DNA of 64,000 bases from Paenibacillus camelliae (GCF_023715345.1 NZ_JAMBNY010000015.1:1-64000), one strand, 5' to 3'; numbered from the stretch's first letter, positions 48,141-57,993 are shown. Numbers and translations: made by a program. The notes: generated from the letters alone by a model not told the origin.

Positions 48141-49727
48141 ATGAAGTGGGGTGACTCAAGAGGCGTGCAAATGTATAATCAGCTGTTAACTGCCTTTGAT
48201 GAGCTATGTCAGGAGGGGCGATTTGCCGCTAACGTGAAACGTGCGTGGCAGTTGTTCCAAGCTGAAGCCGTGCAAAAAATAACGGTTTACTCAAAAAATA
48301 TGATTAATGGAATTGTAAAAGATATAGAACTGCATGCTGTCGTCATTGATTCAGAAAACATTCGCTACAGCAGCTGTACCTGTCATCATAGTGAGTTTTG
48401 TGAGCACATTGGAGCTTTGTTTTTTCAATACTGTAAAGGTCTTGAGAATGGGAAAGTGTTAGCTGAGCAGGCTTATTTTCAATTGCTCGGTGTTACAAGA
48501 GCGTCTAAGTTCATTAAACCATCTGATTCGGAGCTGCTGATCAACCAGAATACGAACCCAGCTGAGCTGTTTCGGCTTATGCACGAGCAGTATGGAGATG
48601 ACTGGAAAAAGTGCAAGCATTCATTCCATCCCTTATCTCAAACGCTAACGTCGATTAAAGGATTAGCTAAGGATAGTCCCTTTGAGGTTCAACAATTGCA
48701 TTGGTGCGCGTCTACCTTGTATGTATTGTACCTAGGAGAACGGGCTTTGCAGGCTTCAGACAGCTTTAGTCGTTATTACCATGAAATGACCTTTAAGCGA
48801 ATTGCAGAGCCATGGATTTCCAATTTAAATGACCTTCTGACTGAGATTAAAAGCAGCGAGCTTCAAACCTTTCAGCTTGCATGGGTAAAACAGCTGCTTG
48901 CCTTCGTATATGAATGTGCGGCGAAGTCTGAAAAGCCGACAATTGAGTGGGATTATATACACTATCATTTAATAAGCTTGCTTGCCGGCAATGCTGATCA
49001 AGAGCATGAATTTATAACATTATTCATTCGTAGACTTGATGCAGAACTGGGGCCATATATGCGTAATATGCTATACGGTTCACTTGCAGCGCTCAAGCTG
49101 TATGCTGGCGAGGATAAAGAAGCGATCAGCTATATAGAGCAATGTCAGTTTGAGAAAGTGCAGAGACTTATTTATCCGTATGTTGAAAGCAAAATGCTGG
49201 AGCAGCGATGGGATAAGGTGCAGCTGTGGATGGATATGCTGCTTCAACATTTCACTAATGGGAATCATCTGCGCTCGGTTGGACCATTTCTAGCACTTTG
49301 CCGAAAAGCGAGCCAGCTGCAGCCTGAAGATGATCGATGGCAAGCCATCATGCTGATGCTGCTGCCACATTCCTATTCAGCGCTTGCTGAGCATTATGCC
49401 GCTCATGGTAAGTATGAGGCTTGGGCTGATCTACAGATGTACATGGGAAGGAAGCCAGAGGATTTTAAGGGCAATGAGCTGCAGAGCATTGAGAAGCATG
49501 CCCCAGAGGTCGTACTACCCATGTACCATCAAGCAGTAGAAGCAGCTATTCATACGAGAAACAGACAGGGATATCGAACGGCTGCTCGACATATGAAAAA
49601 GCTTCAAGCGCTTTATGAGCAATTAGGTAAGCAGATGACCTGGGACCGGTACTTTGAAGCTATGCAGTTAAAGTACAGTCGGTTGAGAGCATTTCAAGAG
49701 GAGCTATTGAAAGGAAAGCTAATGTAA
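48141..49727 (+). CDS. ywqB: SWIM zinc-finger protein, YwqB-like
   Basis: A 528-aa protein with an N-terminal SWIM zinc finger: CTCHHSEFCEH (CxC then CxH) at about residues 74-85. The remaining 440 residues are helical and repeat-like. It is paired with the SNF2 helicase downstream, the same arrangement as B. subtilis ywqB-ywqA. The stop codon TAA overlaps the next ATG by one base (TAATG). Role unknown, probably DNA-binding and targeting for the helicase. The start at 48141 has GGAGAG only a few bases upstream; ATG 48171 is an alternative. Confidence 0.85.
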   Translation: MKWGDSRGVQMYNQLLTAFDELCQEGRFAANVKRAWQLFQAEAVQKITVYSKNMINGIVKDIELHAVVIDSENIRYSSCTCHHSEFCEHIGALFFQYCKGLENGKVLAEQAYFQLLGVTRASKFIKPSDSELLINQNTNPAELFRLMHEQYGDDWKKCKHSFHPLSQTLTSIKGLAKDSPFEVQQLHWCASTLYVLYLGERALQASDSFSRYYHEMTFKRIAEPWISNLNDLLTEIKSSELQTFQLAWVKQLLAFVYECAAKSEKPTIEWDYIHYHLISLLAGNADQEHEFITLFIRRLDAELGPYMRNMLYGSLAALKLYAGEDKEAISYIEQCQFEKVQRLIYPYVESKMLEQRWDKVQLWMDMLLQHFTNGNHLRSVGPFLALCRKASQLQPEDDRWQAIMLMLLPHSYSALAEHYAAHGKYEAWADLQMYMGRKPEDFKGNELQSIEKHAPEVVLPMYHQAVEAAIHTRNRQGYRTAARHMKKLQALYEQLGKQMTWDRYFEAMQLKYSRLRAFQEELLKGKLM

Positions 49728-52630
49728 TGACAATAAGCAGTGGACTACAGTCTTTATCGATTGATGGGATATGGAGTACAAATGAAGAGGGTTATGGTGT
49801 CGTCTTACGAGTAGATGGCTGGCGCGAAGCTCCTTATGGACAGCTTAGAAGCTATTTATTCGGCTGGGATGCCCGTACATGGTATGGGACGGACATCGAT
49901 GAGAGCAAGCTGAATGGAAGAACAATTTTAAGGCTTAGCCCTCTACAAGCATTGGAATTTTTAGCTGCACCAGGCTCATTGCGAATGGTTAAGCTCCGCC
50001 ACAGTGAGCGTTTGCAGCTATTGAAAAATATGTCACACCTATTGATTGAGTGCTTGGAGCATGGAAGATTTGAGCCAGATGCTTCTACTTGGAGCGCGGA
50101 GAAGCCAGGCTGGAGAGCAGTATTTACGCCAGATCAACAGCAAAGCTGGGAGCAATGTCTTGAGTCGGCGAAAGCTTATGGCTTCGAGGGAGTCAATCAG
50201 TGGTTTAGTTTAGTCATCAATGAATTAATTGAAGTTCAGACTAATGTTAAGCAAAGTTGGAATGCTCTGCTCCATGAGGTTGGTGATGGCATGCTGCTAA
50301 CGAAGGTTGTAGATGAGGAGGAATGGCTTACTGCAATCGGCTATAAGGAGGATACCCTTCCTTATAAGCTTGCCATTGCATTGCATGAACCGCTTGGCAG
50401 GTCAGGAAGCTGGATGCTTCGAACCTCAATCTATGATGCGGATAGCGAGCAGTGGTATACCCTCACCTATAATAAGCTTGAACAACGCTGGCTAATGGAG
50501 CAGGCAGACGGAGTCATCATTGGTGTGCCAAGCCATTGGAAGGATACACTTGGAGATAAGCTGCAGCGTGAGAGGCTTAGATATGCCGAGGTTATGGGAG
50601 AGCAGCCACTAGTAGATGAGTACGGTGTCCTTCAGCAGCCAATGACTGAACAAGAGGCATGGACATTTCTAGAAACATCGAGCCAACAGCTTCTAGCAGC
50701 CGGCTGCAAGGTTATATTACCTGCATGGTGGGAAGGCATACGCAGCCGACGATTGAAGATAAAGGGGAAAGTTCGCCACTCCGTTGGTTCCGCAGCGGAG
50801 CCAATGTTCGGACTTGATCAAATCGTACAATTCGATTGGCGATTTGCGCTTGGTGATGCTGAATTAAGCGAAGAGGACTTTCTTAATATTGCGGCCAGTA
50901 ACCGTCAGCTTATTCATATTGCTGACCAATGGGTTTATTTAAGCACAGAGGATCTTGCTCAAGTTAAAAAATGGCTAAAGCAGGTACATCGAAAGAAGGG
51001 TTTAACGTTCAGCGATGTGCTTCAAATGCATCTGAGGGGCGAGCATGCAGACTGGCTTGATGAGGATGCAGAATTTGAGCTGGAAACCGAGATTGAGCTC
51101 AATGATCATCTGAAGAGATGGCTATCGCAGCTGCAAAATGTTAGTGAAATTCCTCTCATGGAAACGCCATCGTTGTTTTTAGGTGAGTTAAGGCCTTATC
51201 AGCAGCAAGGCTCATCCTGGCTATTGTTTTTACGTAGCTACGGTCTTGGAGCAGTGCTTGCTGATGATATGGGCTTGGGGAAGACGATACAGTATATGGC
51301 CTATCTAGCATCAATAAAAGAAAAGGGCCAGGCAATGGATACACCTTCTCTGCTTATCTGTCCAACCTCAGTCATCGGGAATTGGGAGAGAGAGCTAGAG
51401 CGCTTTGCACCTCATCTGAATGTTGTATTGCATTATGGATCAAAAAGGCCGAAGGCGGAGCAATTTTTTGATTCGATAAGGGGCGCAGACCTTGTTATTA
51501 CCTCGTATGCATTAGCACAAATCGACAGTGAAGAATTACAGCAAATCAGCTGGGATTCGTTGTGCTTAGATGAAGCGCAAAACATAAAAAATGCGTACAC
51601 TAAGCAGGCGATCGCTATTCGTAAGCTTCATGCCAAGCATCGCATTGCTTTAACAGGAACGCCGATGGAGAATAGACTAACTGAGCTGTGGTCTATTTAT
51701 GACTTTATTAACCCTGGCTATCTCGGCAGTTTATATCAATTCCGCAAATCGGTTATTGCACCCATTGAGCGTGATAAGGATGCGAAAAAAATCGAAGCGC
51801 TCCAGCGCTGGGTTAAGCCGTTCATGCTAAGAAGGGTGAAGAAGGATCCGAACATCTCACTATCATTGCCTGAGAAGCAGGAGAGCAAGAGCTTTATTCC
51901 GTTAACGAAAGAGCAGGTTTCATTATATGAGGGCATCGTTAGTGATCTGCTGAATAGGCTGGAGAAAGAAGGGCCGATGCAGCGTAGAGGATTAATTCTT
52001 GGTTCATTAACGAAGCTGAAGCAGCTCTGTGACCATCCAGCGCTTGTATTACAGAAGCAATCGAAGCGACAATGGGAGATTACGCGATCTAGTAAACTAG
52101 AGCGACTTGTCGAGATTGTTGACCATATATACGAGCAGGAGGAGCGCTGTCTAATTTTTACACAATACATTGAGATGGGCGAGCAGATTCAAAAGATATT
52201 ATCTCAGCGGTACGAGCTAGAGGTGCCTTATTTACATGGAGCGGTGCCGAAGCAAAAGCGTGACGATATGATTGCCGCTTTTCAAAATGAGGATCTCCCT
52301 CATGTTGCCTTTGTACTAAGTCTTAAAGCAGGCGGAACGGGCTTAAACCTTACTGCAGCCAATCATGTGATACACTTTGATCGCTGGTGGAATCCTGCTG
52401 TAGAAAATCAAGCGACGGATCGTGCATTTCGGATTGGTCAGAAAAGACAAGTGCAGGTGCATAAATTTATAACAATAGGTACGCTTGAAGAAAAAATTGA
52501 CGAAATGATCGAAGGAAAGCAGCAGCTTAACGATCAAATTGTACAGCAGTCAGATCAATGGATAACCGAGTTGAGCACAGATGAGCTAAAGGATTTGTTT
52601 ACGCTAAGGAACAATTGGCTGAAGGAGTGA
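49727..52630 (+). CDS. ywqA: SNF2-family DEAD-like helicase, YwqA-like
   Basis: A 967-aa ATP-dependent DNA translocase. The N-terminal 450 residues are the family's own accessory region. The helicase core begins around residue 485: ADDMGLGKTIQYM (Walker A), LDEAQNIKN (motif II DEAQ), ALTGTPMEN, and the C-terminal SLKAGGTGLNLT, HFDRWWNPAVENQATDRAFRIGQ. The pairing with the SWIM gene matches ywqB-ywqA. Function in vivo is not known; chromatin-like remodelling or repair is inferred from the SNF2 fold. Confidence 0.92.
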   Translation: MTISSGLQSLSIDGIWSTNEEGYGVVLRVDGWREAPYGQLRSYLFGWDARTWYGTDIDESKLNGRTILRLSPLQALEFLAAPGSLRMVKLRHSERLQLLKNMSHLLIECLEHGRFEPDASTWSAEKPGWRAVFTPDQQQSWEQCLESAKAYGFEGVNQWFSLVINELIEVQTNVKQSWNALLHEVGDGMLLTKVVDEEEWLTAIGYKEDTLPYKLAIALHEPLGRSGSWMLRTSIYDADSEQWYTLTYNKLEQRWLMEQADGVIIGVPSHWKDTLGDKLQRERLRYAEVMGEQPLVDEYGVLQQPMTEQEAWTFLETSSQQLLAAGCKVILPAWWEGIRSRRLKIKGKVRHSVGSAAEPMFGLDQIVQFDWRFALGDAELSEEDFLNIAASNRQLIHIADQWVYLSTEDLAQVKKWLKQVHRKKGLTFSDVLQMHLRGEHADWLDEDAEFELETEIELNDHLKRWLSQLQNVSEIPLMETPSLFLGELRPYQQQGSSWLLFLRSYGLGAVLADDMGLGKTIQYMAYLASIKEKGQAMDTPSLLICPTSVIGNWERELERFAPHLNVVLHYGSKRPKAEQFFDSIRGADLVITSYALAQIDSEELQQISWDSLCLDEAQNIKNAYTKQAIAIRKLHAKHRIALTGTPMENRLTELWSIYDFINPGYLGSLYQFRKSVIAPIERDKDAKKIEALQRWVKPFMLRRVKKDPNISLSLPEKQESKSFIPLTKEQVSLYEGIVSDLLNRLEKEGPMQRRGLILGSLTKLKQLCDHPALVLQKQSKRQWEITRSSKLERLVEIVDHIYEQEERCLIFTQYIEMGEQIQKILSQRYELEVPYLHGAVPKQKRDDMIAAFQNEDLPHVAFVLSLKAGGTGLNLTAANHVIHFDRWWNPAVENQATDRAFRIGQKRQVQVHKFITIGTLEEKIDEMIEGKQQLNDQIVQQSDQWITELSTDELKDLFTLRNNWLKE

Positions 52631-52637
52631 CGTACGC

Positions 52638-52856
52638 GTGAAGAAGCAGGAGGAACATGCAGCGAATCATATCGCGGAAGCCTTGAAGGAAATAGAGCAA
52701 GCGAATACTGCAACGAGTGAAGAGATCAGTTCAGTGCCCATGCAGGTCGATGCTGATCAGGAGGAAGCTCCGCCAAAGACTGGAAGCAAGCAATGGAAAG
52801 CATTCTATCAGAGGGTTTCCGAATATGCAAAGGAATTGCGCGAGAGTAGAAAGTAA
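52638..52856 (+). CDS. small hypothetical protein, 72 aa
   Basis: Not recognised. GTG start at 52638 with AAGGAGTGA (52622-52630), 7 bases upstream and overlapping the SNF2 stop codon, supports translation as third gene of the ywqBA operon. The product is acidic at the N-terminal half (AEALKEIEQAN, DADQEE) and basic at the C-terminus (WKAFYQRVSEYAKELRESRK), probably mostly helical and without a membrane segment. It could be a partner or a remnant; I cannot decide. Confidence 0.6.
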   Translation: MKKQEEHAANHIAEALKEIEQANTATSEEISSVPMQVDADQEEAPPKTGSKQWKAFYQRVSEYAKELRESRK

Positions 52857-52870
52857 ATGTATGAACAAGG

Positions 52871-52906
52871 GGGGGACAGAAGCTAGAATGGCTTTTGTCC
52901 CCTTTA
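52871..52906 (+). terminator. terminator of the ywqBA operon
   Basis: GGGGACAGAAGC pairs with GCTTTTGTCCCC (one bulge) then CTTTACT. Confidence 0.7.
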
Positions 52907-52924
52907 CTGCTTTAATACTAACGA

Positions 52925-54064
52925 TTACCGCATCACGTGATCAAAGGTCAAATCATGCAATATATAGGCAAGGAAGAAAATGACCGATGGGTTCTCATAG
53001 CGATGTTGAATATGGGTAAGCTGCTGCTCGTATTTGGACGCGTAATGAGGATTGTTACGTATCTCAAGATTGCTTTTAATGAGTGCATCGATTTTATCTG
53101 CGATGTCAACGAGTAGTCCCTCGTAGGTGTCGTCCTTCGCATAGACTAAAAAGTCCATCATATCCTCGATCATAAAGCTAGGCAGCTCATTGACCATATC
53201 TCTTGCAACTTGAGCCTCGAACTGTGCGAAGGCTTCCTTCACATCGACAGAGGAGTGCTTAATTGGCGATGCAACATCTCCGCTTACACCTTCGACGACA
53301 TCATGCATGATCGATTTGCCGAGCAAACTGTATAAATTGATATCCTCGATCTTATATTTTTCTTTTTCCAGATGAGCATGAAACAATGCAATAGCTGCTA
53401 CACGGAAGCTATGCGTTGCATCGTTATCAGGGATGAGATTAAAGCTGCCACCCCAGCGCTCGATCATATCAAGATTAAGTATATAATCTAAAAATTGGGC
53501 GACACCTTGATCCTGCTCCATGGCATGTAACAGCCAGCGGATCGAATCATAGCTGCTCGATAATAGCTGCGTTCTCAGCTCTTCGTAGCGGGCTGTAAAA
53601 TACCCTCCTTGCTGCAGCTCGCTTTCGCGCTTGCAAAACAGCATCGCATCAAAGGAATCAATGTCACGAACTAGTCCTCCAGTATAGCTCGCATCTTCGG
53701 CTTGGACGATATACTGTGTAAAGGAATATTGTAGTGATTTTGATAAATGACTGACAAGCTGCTGATTGACCTCACTCTCAAGTCTCTGGATATGCGCAAT
53801 CAGCGTCTTCTCTTTTTTTGTTACATATTTAATAGACCCTGTAACTGTCTCGTTCAGATCATGAAGTAAAGCTTTACCTATTAATTCCGCAGGAGATATT
53901 GCTTTCATTAACAAACGTTGCTCAATAATGCTGATGAGAACGGCAATTGCAGCGCAACGGAAGCTGTGACTGGCTGCATTGTCCTGGTGTCTTGGTGAAT
54001 ATTCCTGCCAACGTCGAACATATTGCATCTGGAAAATAGATTTGTAATAATGACTATTGTTCAT
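52925..54064 (-). CDS. tandem double HD-domain protein (YfbR-like 5'-deoxynucleotidase fold)
   Basis: A 379-aa protein holding two HD phosphohydrolase domains in a row. Domain 1 (about 1-190) has DNAASHSFRCAAIA, ALLHDLNET and RDIDSFDAM. Domain 2 (about 200-379) has DNDATHSFRVAAIA, IMHDVVEG and DIADKIDAL. The H...HD...D metal set is complete in both. YfbR-type enzymes remove phosphate from deoxynucleoside monophosphates; here activity is inferred. The start is ATG 54062-54064 because GAGGTG lies 5 bases upstream. The tandem arrangement points to an internal duplication. Confidence 0.82.
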   Translation of the reverse strand: MNNSHYYKSIFQMQYVRRWQEYSPRHQDNAASHSFRCAAIAVLISIIEQRLLMKAISPAELIGKALLHDLNETVTGSIKYVTKKEKTLIAHIQRLESEVNQQLVSHLSKSLQYSFTQYIVQAEDASYTGGLVRDIDSFDAMLFCKRESELQQGGYFTARYEELRTQLLSSSYDSIRWLLHAMEQDQGVAQFLDYILNLDMIERWGGSFNLIPDNDATHSFRVAAIALFHAHLEKEKYKIEDINLYSLLGKSIMHDVVEGVSGDVASPIKHSSVDVKEAFAQFEAQVARDMVNELPSFMIEDMMDFLVYAKDDTYEGLLVDIADKIDALIKSNLEIRNNPHYASKYEQQLTHIQHRYENPSVIFFLAYILHDLTFDHVMR

Positions 54065-54206
54065 AATACACCTCATCCTTATCATCTGAACAAACGATAC
54101 ATATGTATTTATGATATTATACAGTTAATTGTAAGGAACAACTAGTGGATTCAAGGGATTGCGAGCCTACTTCACTAGCGCGCAGTAGGCCATTCATGAA
54201 AAAAAG

Positions 54207-54223
54207 TTTACAAAACTTTTACA
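54207..54223 (+). promoter_or_regulatory. PhoP-box-like direct repeat upstream of phoR
   Basis: TTTACA at 54207-54212 and TTTACA at 54218-54223 are exactly 11 bp apart, matching the Bacillus PhoP-binding repeat TT(A/C/T)ACA. It lies about 80 bases before the phoR start. Confidence 0.6.
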
Positions 54224-54299
54224 ATCGGAAGCTAGTCAAAGCGATCTGACGAGAGTACGATGAATAAGGACATGATCGAATGACAAAGGAGGTCGCGTA

Positions 54300-56078
54300 G
54301 TGTTAAGCTTTCGTGCGAGATTGACGACGATTATTATTTCTATGGTCGCATTATCTGTTATCGCTTCAGGTTTATTGATGCTTAAAACATTTAAGGAAAA
54401 CCATATTAATGTACTAGAAGATACACTGGAACGTGAAATGAGATTGATTGCCGCGCAGATGGAATGGATTAGCGGAAGTGATGAACTCCTTATTGATTTT
54501 TATACGCCACATGTACAACAGCTGAAGGAGCTGATGGAAACACGAGTTACCCTTATCAAGGGTGACGGCACCGTCATAGCAGATTCAGATTATAATCCAC
54601 GCGATATGGACAACCATGGCCATCGTGAGGAAATAATCGGTGCGATTGAAAATGGAATTGGAAAATCAACACGCTCGAGTGACACTCTACAACAAAGCAT
54701 GCTGTACGTTGCTATTCCAGTGACGAATACGGTTAGTAATGAAAACTACGTGCTGCGGCTCGCAATCAGCCTGCAGGAGGTTGAGCAATCGATAAGCAGC
54801 TTAACAGTCGTACTCGTTGCAGGCTTAATTATTTTATTTGTAGTAGCAGCTCTAATAAGCTATCGTATAGCGCTTGGTTTGACAAGACCGCTTGAGAAAA
54901 TTACACAGGTTGCAAAACGAATTAAAAATATGGACTATCGTGCCCGTGTTGATGTGCAAAAGAATGATGAGATCGGTGAGCTAGGACATGCGATCAATGC
55001 AATGGCAGAGAGTCTTCAGATTCAAATGACCCGCATTCGTCAGAATGAAAATCATCTGCAAAGCGTGCTTAGCAATATGATTAACGGCATTGTCATGATG
55101 GATGCAAGCGGCTCGATTCTCATCATGAATGAACGTGCTGAGCAGATTCTAGGGATTTCTGCAGCCAAGCTCATAGGTAGACATTATCGTGAAATGAAAC
55201 AGCAATTTGAGCTGTCCCAGCTCATAATAGAAGGCTTTGAAACGAAAAGTCATATTCATGAGGAGATTACATTCTATTACCCAGAGGAACGACTGCTGGA
55301 GCTGAATATTGTTCCAATCTATCAAGGCAGCAGCTCTGATCTCGGAGGGGTACTGCTTGTATTGCAAGACGTATCGGCCATTCGCCGATTAGAGCGAATG
55401 AGAAGTGAGTTTGTCGCTAACGTTTCTCATGAACTAAAAACACCGATTGCAGCAGTAAAAGGCTTCGCTGAAACATTGCTGGGCGGTGCTGTTAAGGATG
55501 AAGAAACGACTAAGGCGTTTCTTGGAATTATTTACGATGAGAGTGAACGTCTAAATCGTCTGATTGGTGATATATTGGAGCTGTCTAAAATTGAATCTCG
55601 TCGTGCTCCGCTTATATTATCTCCTGTAGATATTAAGCAATTTATGACTAATACGATTGCCATCCTTGAGGTTAGTGCAGATCAAAAGCAAATCGAAGTA
55701 AATCTTTATTCTCCTGAGGAGCTTTATATGGAGGGGGATGAGGATCGATTAAGACAAATTTTCGTTAACCTGCTGAGTAATGCAATATCCTACACACCAG
55801 AAGGCGGGAAAATTTTCGTTAACATATCACTTACTGAGCAAGAGAAGGTACAAATTACGATTAAAGATACGGGTATTGGTATTCCAGAGAAAGATCTTCC
55901 ACGTATCTTTGAGCGATTCTACCGTGTGGATAAGGCACGTTCCAGAGGTTCAGGCGGGACGGGACTAGGTCTATCGATCGTTAAGCATTTAGTTGAGATG
56001 CATAAAGGGACGATCACTGTGGAGAGTGCAGTTGGAGAAGGGACAACCTTTACACTAGAGCTTCCGTTAATGCATTAA
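54300..56078 (+). CDS. phoR: phosphate-regulon sensor kinase PhoR (PnpS-like)
   Basis: A 592-aa membrane kinase: helix about 7-28, an outer sensor loop (about 30-160), helix about 162-185, HAMP (about 186-240), PAS (about 250-360), HisKA with H377 in NVSHELKTP, and a HATPase (NLLSNAISYTPEGG, DTGIGIPEKDL, FYRVDKARSRGSGGTGLGLSIV). It phosphorylates PhoP at low phosphate. GTG start, with AAAGGAGG about 7 bases upstream. Here the kinase gene precedes the regulator, the reverse of B. subtilis phoPR. A PhoP-box pair lies upstream, suggesting autoregulation. Confidence 0.88.
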   Translation: MLSFRARLTTIIISMVALSVIASGLLMLKTFKENHINVLEDTLEREMRLIAAQMEWISGSDELLIDFYTPHVQQLKELMETRVTLIKGDGTVIADSDYNPRDMDNHGHREEIIGAIENGIGKSTRSSDTLQQSMLYVAIPVTNTVSNENYVLRLAISLQEVEQSISSLTVVLVAGLIILFVVAALISYRIALGLTRPLEKITQVAKRIKNMDYRARVDVQKNDEIGELGHAINAMAESLQIQMTRIRQNENHLQSVLSNMINGIVMMDASGSILIMNERAEQILGISAAKLIGRHYREMKQQFELSQLIIEGFETKSHIHEEITFYYPEERLLELNIVPIYQGSSSDLGGVLLVLQDVSAIRRLERMRSEFVANVSHELKTPIAAVKGFAETLLGGAVKDEETTKAFLGIIYDESERLNRLIGDILELSKIESRRAPLILSPVDIKQFMTNTIAILEVSADQKQIEVNLYSPEELYMEGDEDRLRQIFVNLLSNAISYTPEGGKIFVNISLTEQEKVQITIKDTGIGIPEKDLPRIFERFYRVDKARSRGSGGTGLGLSIVKHLVEMHKGTITVESAVGEGTTFTLELPLMH

Positions 56079-56082
56079 TTGT

Positions 56083-56110
56083 TTTACATTTTTTTAATAT
56101 TAGTGTTACA
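56083..56110 (+). promoter_or_regulatory. possible PhoP-box repeat upstream of phoP
   Basis: TTTACA at 56083-56088 and GTTACA at 56105-56110 lie 22 bp apart, two 11-bp steps, in the phoR-phoP gap. The middle step does not match, so this is weaker than the phoR and pstS sites. Confidence 0.35.
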
Positions 56111-56151
56111 CTATGCTTAATTGAATTATTGTTTCGTATGGAGGTCAAGCA

Positions 56152-56874
56152 ATGTCGAATAAAATACTGGTCATTGAGGATGAGCCGACACTTTCAAGGT
56201 TATTATCTTACAATTTGACACAAGAGGGATATGACACTACTGTCATCGAGCATGGTGGTGAGGGGCTGCAGACAGCGCTGCAGAACAAGTTTGATCTCAT
56301 TATTCTAGATATTATGCTGCCTGGCATGAACGGGTTTGAAATTCTTAATCGCCTTCACCAGAATGGAGTGAGAACGCCTGTCATTATTCTTACGGCTCGC
56401 AATGCAGAGGAAGAAGTAGTACAAGGTTTGAAGCATGGAGCTGATGATTATATAACAAAACCTTTCGGTGTAGCAGAATTGCTTGCCCGTGTATCAGCAG
56501 TTCTTCGTCGCACTCAAAATGAGGATCCCAAACCACTACTTTCTGATGAGAAGGTGATTCAGGCTGGTGAGCTGTCTATTTATCCTGAGAAGTATGAAGT
56601 GAGTGTTAAAGGACAGCCCATTTCCTTGCGTCCGAAGGAGTTCGAAGTACTGCTATATCTTGTTCAGAGACCAGGTATGGTCATTAGTCGTGATGACCTC
56701 ATGAATGTCGTATGGGGCTTTGACTATATCGGAGGCCAGCGCACCGTTGATGTCCATGTAAGCTCTCTTCGGAAAAAGCTGGAGCTTGAACAGCAGTCCG
56801 TACGTATTGAATCGATTCGAGGCGTCGGCTACAAGCTCGTAATGCCAAAAAAACTCGTAAGCCCTAACACATAG
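56152..56874 (+). CDS. phoP: phosphate-regulon response regulator PhoP
   Basis: A 240-aa OmpR/PhoB-class regulator. Receiver: acidic pocket EDEP, phospho-acceptor D53 in LDIMLPG, threonine/lysine in LTARN and K103 in TKPFG. The winged helix follows (LRPKEFEVLLYLVQRPG, GGQRTVDVHVSSLRKKL). TATGGAGG supports the start. It is 73 bases behind phoR. A terminator overlaps its last codons. Confidence 0.9.
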   Translation: MSNKILVIEDEPTLSRLLSYNLTQEGYDTTVIEHGGEGLQTALQNKFDLIILDIMLPGMNGFEILNRLHQNGVRTPVIILTARNAEEEVVQGLKHGADDYITKPFGVAELLARVSAVLRRTQNEDPKPLLSDEKVIQAGELSIYPEKYEVSVKGQPISLRPKEFEVLLYLVQRPGMVISRDDLMNVVWGFDYIGGQRTVDVHVSSLRKKLELEQQSVRIESIRGVGYKLVMPKKLVSPNT

Positions 56875-56890
56875 GACTTGCGAGTTTTTA
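56850..56890. terminator. terminator overlapping the end of phoP
   Basis: AAAACTCGTAAGCCCT (56850-56865) pairs with AGGACTTGCGAGTTTT (56873-56888), including wobbles and a mismatch. It starts inside phoP and ends in a T-run shared with the convergent AraC gene. Confidence 0.8.
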
Positions 56891-56944
56891 CATTTTAAAG
56901 ATGCTATAGAATAGTTGAGCTTCATATCGTGCATCCACCACAAT

Positions 56945-57814
56945 CTACTCCTCAGATTTCCAAAGCAGCATTTTCTTTTGGTATTGCTTTGGAGAGCAAT
57001 CGTTATACTTTTTGAACATTTTGTAAAAGTGGGCCATATTGGGCATGCCAATTTTTTCTCCCACCTCCATTATACTTAAATCCTTCGTTAACAAAAGGCG
57101 TTCAGCCCGTTTTATTTTACGATAGTTTACATATTCAGTAAAAGATAGTCCGATTGTTTTTTTGAAAAACTTGACGAAATAATAATAGCTCATATTGGCA
57201 ATGCGGCATACTTCCTCTACTTGAATACGATCATCGAGATGCTGCTCGACATGGTCGAGTACAGGCTTGAGCCTAATTTTATCGAAGGGCTCCTGCTCGG
57301 CTATAATGTTTTTGCTGTCATTACGAAGCAGCATTAATAGAATTTGCTTGATTAATATACTTACTGCGATTTCATAGCCTATATTTTTCGTTGTTGCTTC
57401 TTCTAGAATACTTCGAATATAGCGTGCGATTTCAGCCTTTATGTGCGGATGCTCATTAAAGATATAATTGGCTTTACTTAAAGGAGCATGAGTATCAGAA
57501 AAGTAACGCATATAAGAGATTGAGCTCTGATCGAAGAAATGCTCCAGATCAAATTGCACAACAATATATTCTAGCGCTTCAGAACAATAATCACGATGAA
57601 GCTCTGAAGCCCCTAAAATGACGACATCGTCCTTGCAAAGCTGCAATGATTCATCTTCCATATACAAATCTAGCTTGCCGTTAAGTATAAGCAGCAGTTC
57701 AAGCTGTTTATGGTAATGCCATTCTGTGCGAGTGTTCTGCTCTCGATGTGTTTGAAAAATACGGACACTCAGCAAAGGATTGTCATACGGGACGATTTCG
57801 TGAGTTGCCTCCAT
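56945..57814 (-). CDS. AraC-family transcriptional regulator
   Basis: A 289-aa regulator. The N-terminal half is a cupin-like sensing domain (HREQNTRTEWHYHKQLELLLILNGKLDLYMED). The C-terminal 100 residues are a double HTH (VEEVCRIANMSYYYFVKFFKKTIGLSFTEYV, then IMEVGEKIGMPNMAHFYKMFKKYN). The ligand is unknown, perhaps a sugar as in similar Paenibacillus regulators. GGGAGG precedes ATG. It is divergent from the CBS-MCP gene and has no obvious sugar operon nearby. Confidence 0.88.
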   Translation of the reverse strand: MEATHEIVPYDNPLLSVRIFQTHREQNTRTEWHYHKQLELLLILNGKLDLYMEDESLQLCKDDVVILGASELHRDYCSEALEYIVVQFDLEHFFDQSSISYMRYFSDTHAPLSKANYIFNEHPHIKAEIARYIRSILEEATTKNIGYEIAVSILIKQILLMLLRNDSKNIIAEQEPFDKIRLKPVLDHVEQHLDDRIQVEEVCRIANMSYYYFVKFFKKTIGLSFTEYVNYRKIKRAERLLLTKDLSIMEVGEKIGMPNMAHFYKMFKKYNDCSPKQYQKKMLLWKSEE

Positions 57815-57993
57815 AGAGCCTTCCTCCCTTCACTCTTATTATAGAGCGGATATACAACAATATAAAGCTGTCCTATGACAAAGATATCGTTTATGTAGAC
57901 GAAATTTAATATTAACTTTACAAAGCATTGCATGTTAGCTAATGCTTATCTCCTATAGTAGGTCTTAAGATACAGTGATAGGAGATGATCTTA

